Shown: positions 17,926 through 27,454, counted from the first letter of the stretch. The stretch is DNA of 50,326 bases from Rhodanobacter sp. FW104-R8 (GCF_001617365.1 NZ_LVJR01000120.1:1-50326); one strand, 5' to 3'. Translations and numbers: made by a program. The notes: generated from the sequence alone by a model not told the origin.

Positions 17926-20589
17926 TCACCGATTCGGTCGGAGCTCCAATGCGTCAACGTTGCTGAGGACGGCGAGGACGGTCTCGACATGGACCATGTC
18001 GAAATCGTCCCGGTTTGGCTCTTCGTGTGCGCCCTTGTTGAGGAGCGTCCAAACCAAGTTGTCCTCCGGGATGCCCAGGATCGTGTTCAGGTTCTCGAGC
18101 AGCGGCGCCTTACTATCGTGGGCGAAGGTCTGCGCGTCCATCAGCTTCTTGCGCAGCGCCGTGCACAGGCCATAAAGCTGTGGCTCCTTGCCGGGCCCTT
18201 CGATTTGCACCGAAATGTTGCCCACCCGATGCGATTCGAGCCACTTCCAAGCTTTGTGGGTGAGCATCTCCAGTGACTTGCGCGCGAATGAGAGCGCATC
18301 GCGAGCGTTGAAGCGTTCGTCGATTGCTTCCCTTGCGCGCGCCAGATAATTTTGAGTCCCCGGTGGGTTTACGCGTGGCTGATAGTCGCCGCGGTGGTGC
18401 AGTAGCACGTACTGGTGGCAGTCGTCTCGGAGATCCCGCGGCAAGTGGTTCTCGATATCCTTGACGAACTCGGGGCTGTGGCAGGTGAGGATGATCTGCG
18501 TCTGCCGAAAGCGCTCCGACTCGAAAATCGCCGCGCGGATGCCGCTGCGATGGTCGTGGTCGATCGCATTGATTGCGTCATCGAAGATGATGAGCGGAGC
18601 GCCCACAGCCTCAGCCTTCGCCAATAGGATCGCGAGACCCAGACAGCGGATGTGTCCCTCGCTCAAAGCGGCGAGCGCGTTCACTCGCTGCTGGGGGTTA
18701 CCGCGAAAGGCGATGTCAATGATGCCGTCGCCAGTGAGCGGCAGGCGGAGGTCAGCTAGCTTGTCCTCGCTGCGGTCTCCGTGGTTGAACTCGTTGTATA
18801 GCGCCATGGTCGAAGCGTTCAGGTCCGCCATAAGCATGCCGGGAAGCTGCTCGCGAAAGCGTCCAAGCAGACCGTAGAAGCTGTCATAGGCCTCTTTGAT
18901 AGGCCGATCGCGCACGTTGGCCTGCTCTTCCTCGCTCGCGCGCCTGATCAGGTCGGCGTTCGCTTCTTCCCACAGCGTGATGCGGCCTCGGGCCTGCGCG
19001 GCGTTCTCTATGACCTGGCTGCGGCGACCGTCGTGCTCCGCCATCCAGACGCGGGCTTCGTTCAATCGCGTCTGCTCTGCCATATCTTCGTCGCGCCGTA
19101 GCAATGCCTCGCGTGTGCGTTCGTCGCGCGCAGCGGCTTGATCGGCCACGACCAAAATCTGCTCAAGCGATGGCGTCGCGCCGGTCTCGTCGGTCTCCGG
19201 CGAGTACACAGCTATCCACCAATCGGGAGCCTCGGGGTTGCGAGGTAGGGCGTGCAGGTAGGCCCCGACCAGTGTGTCCGCCCTGCCTTCGCTCACCAGA
19301 AACTCTTCGAGATTGCGAAGGCCGGTTCGCAGGGCGCGGCTTGCCTCGCCTGCTGCGCGCCGCAGACTATCGTGGTCAGCTTCGAGTCTCGCGAGCTCTT
19401 CGAGTTCGCGCAAGCCCGCGTCGGCCCGCTCGAACGGGTTGCTCGCTACTTCGGTGATTGGCGTCAGGCACGCCGGGCAGCGATCCTCGCGCTCTGCGCG
19501 CAGAGCCTGCACTGCGGCGAAGAGCTGTCGGAAAGAGACTTGGCTGCGTTGCTCGTCGAGACTGCGTTGCGAGGTTGCCAAGTTCTTCACGCCAATATCC
19601 GCGTTGGCGAATAAGTCGGCAACAATCTGGCGCGAGCAATTCGTGACTGCCGGTATCAGCGAGCGCAGCTTCGTGTCGAGCTCCTGCAGGCGACTGGGCG
19701 TCTCCTCGCTTCCAAACACCAACAGCTTGAGATTGTTATAGGTGAGGTTCTCGGCGACGCCTGTGGCGTAGTCGGCCGCGGCTTCATCAAGGGCACGGAG
19801 CTGCTCCACCTCGCCGTCGCGCGTCAGTTCGTCGGTCCGCAGGGCTTGCCTGCAACCGGCTAGCTGTGCCTGCGTCTCGGTGGTGAGCGTGAGCGCAGCG
19901 TCCATCGACTCATTGAAGTGCAAGGCGAAGTTGTTGAACTGCTCCATTCCGAACAGAGTCGCGATCAGGTCGGTCTTGCGCCCGGGAGACGTCGCGGCTA
20001 TCCGCGAGAAGTTATCGATCCGGTTCTTTTCGACGAAGAAGAAGCGAAACGCGTCCTCGTCGGCGGCGACCCGGACCTCACCGCCCTCAGCATCAGTAGC
20101 TGTGAGATTTGGGTTGGCGAAGCGACCGGCGTGGATATTGGCAAGGTAATCACGCTGCTCGATCCGCCTCGAGCCCGCCTCTTCTACGGCTCCGCACAGC
20201 GCGTATTCGAGCGCCTCGCACAAACTGCTCTTTCCGCTGCCGTTCGGCCCGTAGCAGAGGGTGACTCGTTTGCTCAGATCGAAGGTCTGGGGCTCGCGAA
20301 AGCCGCGAAACGGCCCTAGGGTTAGGGAGCGCAGCCGAAGCCATGGCCATTGCCCTTGGGCGGTCGCGTCGGGGAGATCTGGAAGATCCGCGCTCGTGGT
20401 CGCAAGGTGTTGGCGGGCCAAGCGCGCCAGGAGTTGCGAACGGTTGTTGCGCTGCCTGGCCATCGCGGCCACAGCCTCGAAGTTCGCCAGCGTCAGGTTG
20501 GCCATCCTGCGCGAACTTTCAGGGGCGAGGCGTCCGGGGTCGTTCAACCAGCGCACAAAGCGTTCAAAATCCTGTCTTGCGGTGCCCAT
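17926..20589 (-). CDS. Zinc-hook ABC/SMC-like ATPase, possible RloC-type nuclease
   Basis: 887 residues. Walker A GPNGSGKSS at 114-122; long charged helical arms interrupted by a zinc-hook CPAC at 371-374; ABC signature LSEGH at 642-646; Walker B LIIFDDA at 666-672; H-loop histidine H704 in ILTCHSP. After the ATPase head comes a tail of about 170 residues with R770-x3-E774 (ARKSLEM) and H855 (NKGAHEE), an R-x3-E...H pattern like the anticodon-nuclease triad of PrrC/RloC. That tail assignment is inference. ATG 20589 is chosen because GGGGGCAGG precedes it directly. There are no partner genes; the gene sits alone between inverted copies of a dispersed repeat, with a less GC-biased codon third position than its neighbours, consistent with transfer. 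Possible single-gene phage defence; a repair ATPase is the main alternative. Confidence 0.8.
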   Translation of the reverse strand: MGTARQDFERFVRWLNDPGRLAPESSRRMANLTLANFEAVAAMARQRNNRSQLLARLARQHLATTSADLPDLPDATAQGQWPWLRLRSLTLGPFRGFREPQTFDLSKRVTLCYGPNGSGKSSLCEALEYALCGAVEEAGSRRIEQRDYLANIHAGRFANPNLTATDAEGGEVRVAADEDAFRFFFVEKNRIDNFSRIAATSPGRKTDLIATLFGMEQFNNFALHFNESMDAALTLTTETQAQLAGCRQALRTDELTRDGEVEQLRALDEAAADYATGVAENLTYNNLKLLVFGSEETPSRLQELDTKLRSLIPAVTNCSRQIVADLFANADIGVKNLATSQRSLDEQRSQVSFRQLFAAVQALRAEREDRCPACLTPITEVASNPFERADAGLRELEELARLEADHDSLRRAAGEASRALRTGLRNLEEFLVSEGRADTLVGAYLHALPRNPEAPDWWIAVYSPETDETGATPSLEQILVVADQAAARDERTREALLRRDEDMAEQTRLNEARVWMAEHDGRRSQVIENAAQARGRITLWEEANADLIRRASEEEQANVRDRPIKEAYDSFYGLLGRFREQLPGMLMADLNASTMALYNEFNHGDRSEDKLADLRLPLTGDGIIDIAFRGNPQQRVNALAALSEGHIRCLGLAILLAKAEAVGAPLIIFDDAINAIDHDHRSGIRAAIFESERFRQTQIILTCHSPEFVKDIENHLPRDLRDDCHQYVLLHHRGDYQPRVNPPGTQNYLARAREAIDERFNARDALSFARKSLEMLTHKAWKWLESHRVGNISVQIEGPGKEPQLYGLCTALRKKLMDAQTFAHDSKAPLLENLNTILGIPEDNLVWTLLNKGAHEEPNRDDFDMVHVETVLAVLSNVDALELRPNR

Positions 20590-20844
20590 CCTGCCCCCTG
20601 CACGCGACCACGTTGCTGTGATGCGGTTTGGAGCATAGCGCGCTACGCAATATCGGCAGCTTCCCCAATGTCCGCTCCGGGTCGCAAGCGGACATTCCGG
20701 ACCGATCAAGTCTGTACTGTATTGGATCTCCCGCAGGCCGGCCCTGAGGCCGACTCAACGAGCGGAGCGCGAGATGTTTTTGGCGCGTGTGACGCGGCGG
20801 GATGGCAATTGCCAACAACATTGAAGGCGCAGGCAGCGCGGCCT

Positions 20845-21187
20845 TGGCTTTTCTAAAAAGTGCGGGCCAGGATGGCCCGCTGCTCTACCCGGGGTCCCTT
20901 GCGCGGCGGTGAGTTGGGGACGACAGGCCGCGCCAGCGGGCGTTGCCAGGGATGGCAACGCCTTTTCGCACGGGCAGGCGACGGCATGGATGCCGGAGTT
21001 GAGGCAACGCAGGAGCAGTTGCCCGAGCCTGCTCGAAAAGCCCGGCCCCGACTCACGGACTTGCCGGGCAGGAGCCCGGCAAGCGCCAAGCGGGGTGCCC
21101 CTCTCTTTGGTTACTTTCTCTCGGGCAAGCGAGAGAAAGTGACTCGCCCTCCGAAGGAGGACGAAAGCTCTTGCTCTTCTAGTGTGC
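20845..21187 (-). repeat. Long hairpin-rich dispersed repeat, copy B (inverted)
   Basis: This occupies much of the gap 20590-21277. On the minus strand it carries the same blocks as copy A (GCAAGAGCTTTCGT, AGTAACCAAAGAGA, GCACCCCGCTT) and the same kind of hairpins: 20862-20880 (GCGGGCC/GGCCCGC), 20939-20962 (GGCGTTGCCA/TGGCAACGCC), 20982-20995 (CGGCAT/ATGCCG) and 21060-21083. Loops again read ATCC or TCC on the minus strand. The rest of the gap, 20590-20844, shows only a short TGTCCGC inverted pair near 20665-20697. Confidence 0.8.
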
Positions 21188-21277
21188 ATACCAGCGCAGA
21201 AGGGAAGGGCGGCGAACCATGCAGCCCCTCGGTTCGAGCAACCCGGACGTCAGTGCGGTTTCCCGCGCGCGCCAGCG

Positions 21278-23278
21278 TCAGTGCGACAAGTCAATCGCAT
21301 ACGTCGCGGTGCCGTCGCCGTGATCCTTCAGCTGGCGGATGTTGCCGAGGCCCGCTTCGCGCGCCACGGCCTGCTTGCCGCTGGCGTCGGTGAACACGAC
21401 CGGGCCGCGGGTCTTCAGCGGGGCGAACTGCCATGACGTCGGTTCGAGGTCCTTCGCGCCGATCCGCTTGTGGCGTTCCAGCCACTTCGCCAGGATCTCG
21501 CGGGTGCCGTCGGGGGCGGCCAGCACGATGTTGCTGCCGTCGAGGCCGGGGAAATGGCCGCCGCCGCTCGCGCGGTAGTTGTTGGTGACCACGACGAACG
21601 GCTGGCTCGGCTCGACCGGCTTGCCCTGGAAGGTCAGCGTGGTGATGCGCTGGCCGACCGGCTTCGAGACGTCGATGACGTAGTGGATGCCACCCTGGAT
21701 CTGGTCGAAGTTGTAGCCGGTGTAGCGGCTGTTGATCAGCGCCTGCTCGCCGGCCTTCGCCGGGTCGATCCGGTTGAAGCGTTCGGCGGATTTTTCCAGC
21801 CAGGCCTTGAGCCCGGTGCCGTCGATTTTCACCGCGGCCAGCGTGTTCGGATAGAAGTACAGGTCGGCGGCGCTGCGCAGGGTGAGCGGGCCGGGCGCGA
21901 CGTCGGTGTAGTCGTCGGGACCGCCGAAGCCGGTGCGGAACGCGGCGGCGGCGGACAGCACCGGCACGTTCGCCAGCTCGGGGTGCGAGCGCGGCAGTTC
22001 GCTGCGCACGTAGTCGGCCTGGGCTGCGTTGACCGGCGCCAGCGCGGTCATGTTGCCTTCGTCGGCGAAGTGGCTGCTCATGCGCAGCGCGCTTTCGCCG
22101 ATCGGCGTGTTGACGTAGGCGATCGCCGCCTCGTGCGCCTGCCGCACCCGCGGCGCGATCGCGGGGTCGGCCGGCACGCACGCGTTCTTCTGCGGGCAGA
22201 TGCGCCGCACCTCGCTGTGGCTTTCCGCGTGGTCGACCACCCAGCGGCCTTCCTTGCGGTCCAGCACCAGCCGGATCACGCCCAGGTCCTTGCCGAAGAA
22301 GTCCGCCATCACCGCCGGCACGCCGCGCACCAGGCCGCGCTGGGCGTCGACATCCTTCAGGCCGGCGTAGCGCGGGCCGGGGAATTCGGCGTGCGAGTGG
22401 CCAAGCAGCAACGCGTCGATGCCGGGCACGCCGGCCAGATGCCAGCCGGCGTTTTCCATGTCCGGGGTGTACGGCGCGGTGTCCAGGCCGCCGTGCAGGA
22501 TCGCCACCACCAGGTCGGGATGCTGCGCTTGCAGTTCCGGCAGGTACTTTTGCGCGGCCTCGATCACGCCGCTGACGGTGACCTTGCCGGCCAGGTTCTG
22601 CTTGTCCCAGTCCATGATCGGCGGCGGGGTGAAGCCGATGATGCCGACCTTCAGCGGCACGCTGAGCTTGCTGCCGTCGGCCGTGTACGCCTCGATGTGC
22701 TTTGTCACCACCGTCCACGGCTGGAAGATCGGCTTGCCGTCGCGCGCGCTGTAGACGTTGGCCAGCACCAGCGGGAAGCGCGGGCCGGCGCAGCGCTCGC
22801 GGTGGCCGCCATCGACGTTCATCGGCGTGCCGGTGACCTGCGACAGGAAGCGCAGGCCGTAGTTGAACTCGTGGTTGCCGGCGGTGCCGCCGTCGTAGCC
22901 CATCGCGTCCATCGCCTGGTAGATCGCCAGCTCCTGCGCGCAGGTCACCGGTTTCACCAGCGCCTGGTAGTCGGCCAGCACGCTGCCCTGGATGGTGTCG
23001 CCGCTGTCGAACAGGAAGGTGTTGGGGAACTCGGCGCGGGCGCGGCGGATCAGCGTGGCGGTGCGCTCGTAGCCGAGCGAGGCGTCCGGCTTCAGCTTGT
23101 AGTAGTCGTAGCTGAGCACGTTCGCGTGCACGTCGGTGGTCTCCAGGATCGCCACGCTCGCGCGCGCGCCGTCGGGCGTCCTGCCGCCCTGCCAGGGCAG
23201 CCCGGCGCAGCCGGCGAGCAGGGCGGCGGCAGCGAGGGCGAGCAGCGGGGCGGCGAACGGGAACGGGCGTGGCGACAT
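21278..23278 (-). CDS. 2',3'-cyclic-nucleotide phosphodiesterase / 3'-nucleotidase (CpdB-like) lipoprotein
   Basis: 666 residues. A signal peptide ends in lipobox LLAGC (C24), so the protein is probably anchored in the envelope. The metallophosphoesterase domain has ETTDVHAN near 46, DSGDTIQG, GNHEFNYG and GHSHAEFPG metal-binding motifs; a C-terminal 5'-nucleotidase domain ends with GYNFDQIQGG and RASGGGHFPG substrate-binding blocks, as in CpdB. It releases phosphate and nucleosides from cyclic and 3'-nucleotides in the periplasm. ATG 23278 begins the signal peptide; the frame further upstream is not gene-like. It is divergent from the LTA-synthase-like gene, with a possible Pho box between them. 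Confidence 0.93.
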   Translation of the reverse strand: MSPRPFPFAAPLLALAAAALLAGCAGLPWQGGRTPDGARASVAILETTDVHANVLSYDYYKLKPDASLGYERTATLIRRARAEFPNTFLFDSGDTIQGSVLADYQALVKPVTCAQELAIYQAMDAMGYDGGTAGNHEFNYGLRFLSQVTGTPMNVDGGHRERCAGPRFPLVLANVYSARDGKPIFQPWTVVTKHIEAYTADGSKLSVPLKVGIIGFTPPPIMDWDKQNLAGKVTVSGVIEAAQKYLPELQAQHPDLVVAILHGGLDTAPYTPDMENAGWHLAGVPGIDALLLGHSHAEFPGPRYAGLKDVDAQRGLVRGVPAVMADFFGKDLGVIRLVLDRKEGRWVVDHAESHSEVRRICPQKNACVPADPAIAPRVRQAHEAAIAYVNTPIGESALRMSSHFADEGNMTALAPVNAAQADYVRSELPRSHPELANVPVLSAAAAFRTGFGGPDDYTDVAPGPLTLRSAADLYFYPNTLAAVKIDGTGLKAWLEKSAERFNRIDPAKAGEQALINSRYTGYNFDQIQGGIHYVIDVSKPVGQRITTLTFQGKPVEPSQPFVVVTNNYRASGGGHFPGLDGSNIVLAAPDGTREILAKWLERHKRIGAKDLEPTSWQFAPLKTRGPVVFTDASGKQAVAREAGLGNIRQLKDHGDGTATYAIDLSH

Positions 23279-23463
23279 GGGGGTTCCGTGAAGTGCGGGG
23301 TCCAGGCCGCGGGAAGGTAGCAGATCGGCATGACGGGTTGCCGGCGCCGCGGAGGCTTTCCCCCGCGGGCCCGGGGCGAGGCCGCCCGCACCCCGGTGCG
23401 ATCCCCAACGGCAGTGGAACGGCATGCCCCGGTGTCCGATCCGTTGCCGTTGCAAGTCAGTAG

Positions 23464-23482
23464 GATGACGCCAAGGTGACAT
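23464..23482 (-). promoter_or_regulatory. Possible Pho box
   Basis: On the minus strand ATGTCAC-CTTG-GCGTCAT has two half-sites 11 bases apart, each matching 5 of 7 positions of the PhoB consensus CTGTCAT. It lies between two divergent phosphate-ester genes. Weak on its own. Confidence 0.3.
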
Positions 23483-23508
23483 CCGGTCCTGCAGGGGGAC
23501 TCCGACCC

Positions 23509-25215
23509 ATGCCTCGAATCCCGTTGTGTGCTGCGCGAACAGGTGCGGTGGCGCTGTGCGCATTGGCCTTTTTCGCGCTCAGCGTCGCGTGCACCGCCTG
23601 GCAGGAGCCGCTCCCGCTGCAGCGGGCCTTCATCGCGGGACTGATGCTGTGCATCTTCGGCATGCTGCTGTTCGCCTTCGGCCGCTTCGCCACTGCGCTG
23701 CTGGTCGGCGGCGGGTTGTTCCTGCTGCTGAAGTCCGTAGCGGTGCTGAAGCTGCGCTACCTCGACTCGCAGCTGATGCCGTCGGACTTCGTCTATTACG
23801 TGCGCAGCAGCCTGCTCGACACGCTGCTGCATTATCCGCACTTGTATGTCGCGGCCTTCGGCGTGGTCGCGCTGCTGCCGCTGCTGTACCTGGCATGGCG
23901 CTGGGACTGGCGCGTGCTGGCGCCGCTGCGGCCGCGCCATGCCGCCGGCATGCGGGTCGGCGGCACGGCGCTGTATGCGCTGGCGTTCTGGCTGTGCCTG
24001 CTGCCCACCGGGCCGTTCGCGCAGGTCCATTCGCGCAACGCGTGGGAGAAGATGTCCGACGACGCGCAGCTGACCAACTTCTTCGTCAACCTGCACGACG
24101 CCGGCGTGCAACTGCCGCCGATGGCCGACGAGGCCACGGCCGAGGGCGACTGGGGCGCCACCGCATCGGGCCGCGCGGGCGGCGCGCCACCGTACCCGGA
24201 CATCGTGCAGGTGCTGGAGGAGAGCACGTTCGACCCGTCGATCTTCGATGCCTGCGGCATGCCGGCGTGCCGTGCCGCGATGTTCCGCCCCGACGCGCGC
24301 ACCCGCGCGCACGGCATGCTGCGCGTGCATACCTTCGGCGGCGGTACCTGGGTCAGCGAGTTCGCCGCGCTGACCGGCATGCCGCAGGACATCTTCGGCC
24401 CCGGCGGCATGTACGCGCCCTACGTGCTGGCGCCGAACGTACGCGACGCGCTGGCGCTGCAGCTGCGCCGGCTCGGCTACCTCACCATCGGCATCTATCC
24501 CACCGGCGCCGATTTCATCAACGGGCGCAACGCATACCGGGCCTATGGCTTCGACCACCTGTACGGCGCCGACGAGCTGGGCCTGGAGGAGTGGGAGGAG
24601 AGCGACGCGCAGATGTTCGCGGCGGCGAAACGCATCTACGACAAGGTGAAGACGCCGGGGCAGCCGGTATTCGTGATGATCCTGACGCTGAACCAGCACG
24701 GCCCGCACGACCACCAGCCGATGTCGAAGCTGCCCAAGCCCTACCGCAACCTGCTGCGCGGGCTGTCGCGCGATGCGGCGCTGAACTTCGACGCCTACCT
24801 GGCGCGCCTGCACGCCTCGGACACGGCGATGCGCGCTCTGGAGCACGCCTTCCTCGACCGTCCGCAGCCGACCGTGCTGCTGCACTTCGGCGACCACCAG
24901 CCTTCCTTCAACGGCCTGATCCGCAACCTGCCGCGGCGGTTGCCGGCCGACCTGCAGCCGTACCGCGACTACCTCACCTACTACATGCTGAAGAGCAACT
25001 TCGCCGGGCCGCCGCTGCCGCAGTACCCGCTGCTCGATATCGCGTTCCTGCCTAGCATGGTGCTTGAGGCCGCCGGCGTGCCGGCCGACGCGTACTTCGC
25101 CGCGTCGACCGGGCTGCGCGACCGTTGCGACGGCCGCTACGACGACTGCGCGGTGCCCGGCCTGCTGGCGTCCTACCACGCGTGGACGATCGGGCGGTTG
25201 CACGTCTACCAGTGA
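23509..25215 (+). CDS. LTA synthase/OpgB-like membrane phosphotransferase (sulfatase superfamily)
   Basis: 568 residues. Four to five hydrophobic segments (about 12-30, 40-56, 60-80, 112-130, 152-166) precede an extracytoplasmic alkaline-phosphatase-superfamily domain with LEESTFDP (T240 as likely nucleophile), FGGGTWVSEF, a LNQHGPHDH block and LHFGDHQPS metal-binding motif. Relatives move glycerol-phosphate or phosphoethanolamine from phospholipids to envelope glycans. ATG 23509 follows a GGGGGAC ribosome site. It begins a same-strand run with alkaline phosphatase and glycerophosphodiesterase, so glycerol-phosphate turnover is a plausible theme. Confidence 0.88.
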   Translation: MPRIPLCAARTGAVALCALAFFALSVACTAWQEPLPLQRAFIAGLMLCIFGMLLFAFGRFATALLVGGGLFLLLKSVAVLKLRYLDSQLMPSDFVYYVRSSLLDTLLHYPHLYVAAFGVVALLPLLYLAWRWDWRVLAPLRPRHAAGMRVGGTALYALAFWLCLLPTGPFAQVHSRNAWEKMSDDAQLTNFFVNLHDAGVQLPPMADEATAEGDWGATASGRAGGAPPYPDIVQVLEESTFDPSIFDACGMPACRAAMFRPDARTRAHGMLRVHTFGGGTWVSEFAALTGMPQDIFGPGGMYAPYVLAPNVRDALALQLRRLGYLTIGIYPTGADFINGRNAYRAYGFDHLYGADELGLEEWEESDAQMFAAAKRIYDKVKTPGQPVFVMILTLNQHGPHDHQPMSKLPKPYRNLLRGLSRDAALNFDAYLARLHASDTAMRALEHAFLDRPQPTVLLHFGDHQPSFNGLIRNLPRRLPADLQPYRDYLTYYMLKSNFAGPPLPQYPLLDIAFLPSMVLEAAGVPADAYFAASTGLRDRCDGRYDDCAVPGLLASYHAWTIGRLHVYQ

Positions 25216-25361
25216 ACGGGCGGCGACGCGCTCTCGCCACGGGCGACCGGGAGCGGCAGTTTCGGCCGCGATCGGGCAGCGGGGCAGGCCGTCGCGGCGG
25301 CCATGGACCGCGTGCCGCGGGCGTCGGACAACGCTGGCAGGCGTCTTGCTTGCGATCCGGC

Positions 25362-25625
25362 ATGAACAAGCGCAAGCCCGAATCCGCTGAAACCTCCGAC
25401 CCAGGCATGGAACAGCGGATGGCCGACAGCGACCTGTCGGACGGCACCCGGCGCTTCCTGCGCCACCTCCACGCGGCCGAGCGGCAGATCAACGAGGTGT
25501 TCGAGCAGGCGCACCGGGACGGCGGGGCGGAGGCGCAGCTGGGCGAGGCATATCGCAGGATGTACGGCGCCGATGGCGCGTCGGCCCCGGTCACGCCGGT
25601 GCCACGGAAAGTTCGCATGCCATGA
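25362..25625 (+). CDS. Small hypothetical protein (87 residues)
   Basis: I do not recognise this protein. The frame MNKRKPESAET... is charged and mostly helical in character, with SDGTRRFLRHLHAAERQINE and EAYRRMYGADG segments, and has codon use like its neighbours. It has no clear ribosome site; an internal ATG (MEQRMADS) at 25407 is an alternative. It lies between the LTA-synthase-like gene and alkaline phosphatase on the same strand, with 43 bases to the latter. Confidence 0.45.
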   Translation: MNKRKPESAETSDPGMEQRMADSDLSDGTRRFLRHLHAAERQINEVFEQAHRDGGAEAQLGEAYRRMYGADGASAPVTPVPRKVRMP

Positions 25626-25668
25626 TTAGGATCGCGGGCGATTCGCGTGGCTGTTCACGCGACGCCCC

Positions 25669-27441
25669 ATGAAGAAGATCCGCATGCCCCGTTTCCTGTC
25701 CTGCCTCCGTCCGGCCCTGCTGGGCGCCTGCCTGTCCCTGCTCGGCGCCTGCGCCAGCCAGCCGTTGTCCGCGCCGTCGGCGTCGACGGCCACGATCGCG
25801 GTGCCGGCGATCCAGCGGCCGCAGGGCGAAACGGCGTCGTGGTGGTTCCGCAGCGGCGCGGCGCAGGCCGCGCTGGCCTCCGCGCAGGCGAACGCGAACG
25901 GCCAGCGCGCGAAGAACGTGATCGTGTTCCTCGGCGACGGCATGAGCATCCCCACCATCGCCGCCGCGCACGTGCTGGCCGGCGAGCGCGCCGGCACGGA
26001 TGGCGAGAGCTACCGGCTGAGCTTCGAGAAGTTTCCGTTCAGCGCGCTGAGTCGCACCTACGAGACCGACCAGCAGACGCCCGACTCGGCCGGCACCATG
26101 ACCGCGATCATGACCGGGGTGAAGACCCGCGCCGGCTACATCGGCGTGTCGCAGGTGCCGAAGCGGCAGGACTGCGCCGGCAGCCGTGGACAGGAACTGG
26201 TCACCGCGCTGGAGCTGGCGGCCTCGGCCGGCATGGCCACCGGCGCGGTCACCACCACGCGGATCACCCACGCCACCCCGGCCGCCACCTACGGCCATCT
26301 GCCCGAGCGCAACTGGGAGGTGGACGCCGACCTCAGCGAGGCGGCGAAGGCCGCCGGGTGCAAGGATTTTGCCGCGCAGCTGATCGACTTCCCGGTCGCC
26401 GGCGGCCTCACCGTGGCGATGGGCGGCGGCCGCACCGAATTCATGCCGGCGGGCGCGGACGACCCGGAATACCCGACCAGCGTGGGCCAGCGCCTCGACG
26501 GCCGCGACCTGATCGGCGAATGGACGTCCCGGCACCCGGACGGCAGGTACGTGTGGAACGCGGCGCAGCTGAAGGCGCTGGACCTTGCGCGCACGCCGCG
26601 CCTGCTCGGTCTGTTCGAACCCTCGCACATGAACTACGAGCACGAGCGCCCGCACGACAAGGCCGGCGAGCCCAGTCTGGCCGAGATGACGGCCAGCGCG
26701 ATCGAAGTGCTGAAGCGCAACCCGAACGGCTTCTTCCTGATGGTCGAGGGCGGCCGCATCGACCATGCGCTGCACGCCGGCAACGCGTATCGCGCGCTGG
26801 ACGAGACGATCGCCTTCGCCGACGCGGTGCAGGCCGCGCTGCAGCACACCGACCCGGCCGAGACGCTGATCGTGGTCACCGCCGACCACAGCCACACCAT
26901 GACCTTCGCCGGCTACCCGCGCCGCGGCAACCCGATCCTGGGCAAGGTCGTGGGCCACACCGACAGCTTCGACGACGAAAGCGCGCCGGGCATGGCGCGT
27001 GACGCCACCGGCTTGCCGTACACCACGCTGGGCTTCGCCAACGGCCCGGGCAACACCGGCGCCAGCGAGCGGCAGCCGGAGGGCAGCAAGCGCTACCCGC
27101 ACAACCCGCGCGAGTACGACGCGATCGGCAAGGGCCGCCCCGACCTGCGCAAGGTCGACACCACCGACCCCGACTACATGCAGGAAGCGACCGTGCCGCT
27201 GAAGGCCGAGACGCACGGCGGCGAGGACGTGGCGATCTTCGCCACCGGCCCCGGCGCCGCGGCGTTCCACGGCGAGCTGGAGCAGAACGTGATCTTCCAC
27301 GTGATGGTGCAGCACACGCCGCGGCTGCGCGCCGAATTGTGCCGGCTCGGCAGCTGCAACGCCGACGGCGTGCCGGTGGACCAGCCGAACTGGCAGCAAT
27401 GGCTGAAGCTCGGCTCCGCCGCGGCCGCCTCGCCGCTGTAA
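25669..27441 (+). CDS. Alkaline phosphatase (PhoA family), lipoprotein
   Basis: 590 residues. The signal peptide has lipobox LLGAC (C28). Metal and catalytic motifs: NVIVFLGDGMS (D90), nucleophile S140 in QTPDSAGTM, VEGGRIDHALHAGN and VTADHSHTMT; the C-terminal THGGEDVAIFATGP metal ligand motif is present. It hydrolyses phosphate monoesters outside the cytoplasmic membrane. It is longer than E. coli PhoA (about 470), mainly by loops between about 150 and 300. ATG 25669 is the natural start of the signal peptide. Its stop codon overlaps a CTGTAA-N8-TACACA motif that also occurs upstream of the TonB receptor gene. Confidence 0.94.
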   Translation: MKKIRMPRFLSCLRPALLGACLSLLGACASQPLSAPSASTATIAVPAIQRPQGETASWWFRSGAAQAALASAQANANGQRAKNVIVFLGDGMSIPTIAAAHVLAGERAGTDGESYRLSFEKFPFSALSRTYETDQQTPDSAGTMTAIMTGVKTRAGYIGVSQVPKRQDCAGSRGQELVTALELAASAGMATGAVTTTRITHATPAATYGHLPERNWEVDADLSEAAKAAGCKDFAAQLIDFPVAGGLTVAMGGGRTEFMPAGADDPEYPTSVGQRLDGRDLIGEWTSRHPDGRYVWNAAQLKALDLARTPRLLGLFEPSHMNYEHERPHDKAGEPSLAEMTASAIEVLKRNPNGFFLMVEGGRIDHALHAGNAYRALDETIAFADAVQAALQHTDPAETLIVVTADHSHTMTFAGYPRRGNPILGKVVGHTDSFDDESAPGMARDATGLPYTTLGFANGPGNTGASERQPEGSKRYPHNPREYDAIGKGRPDLRKVDTTDPDYMQEATVPLKAETHGGEDVAIFATGPGAAAFHGELEQNVIFHVMVQHTPRLRAELCRLGSCNADGVPVDQPNWQQWLKLGSAAAASPL

Positions 27442-27454
27442 AGACCGTTACACA
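27435..27454 (+). promoter_or_regulatory. Shared motif upstream of the glycerophosphodiesterase gene
   Basis: GCTGTAA, eight variable bases, TACACA. The same 20-base pattern with identical spacing is at 28777-28796. Candidate regulator site, possibly Pho-box-related. Confidence 0.3.

Noticed and set aside
17293-18276. 327-residue plus-strand frame after the UbiA-like gene
   Set aside because: It crosses the hairpin repeat and then runs antisense to the ATPase gene; composition is not protein-like.
17412-21187. Repeat pair as a CRISPR array or composite transposon
   Set aside because: No regular repeat-spacer structure and no transposase between the copies.
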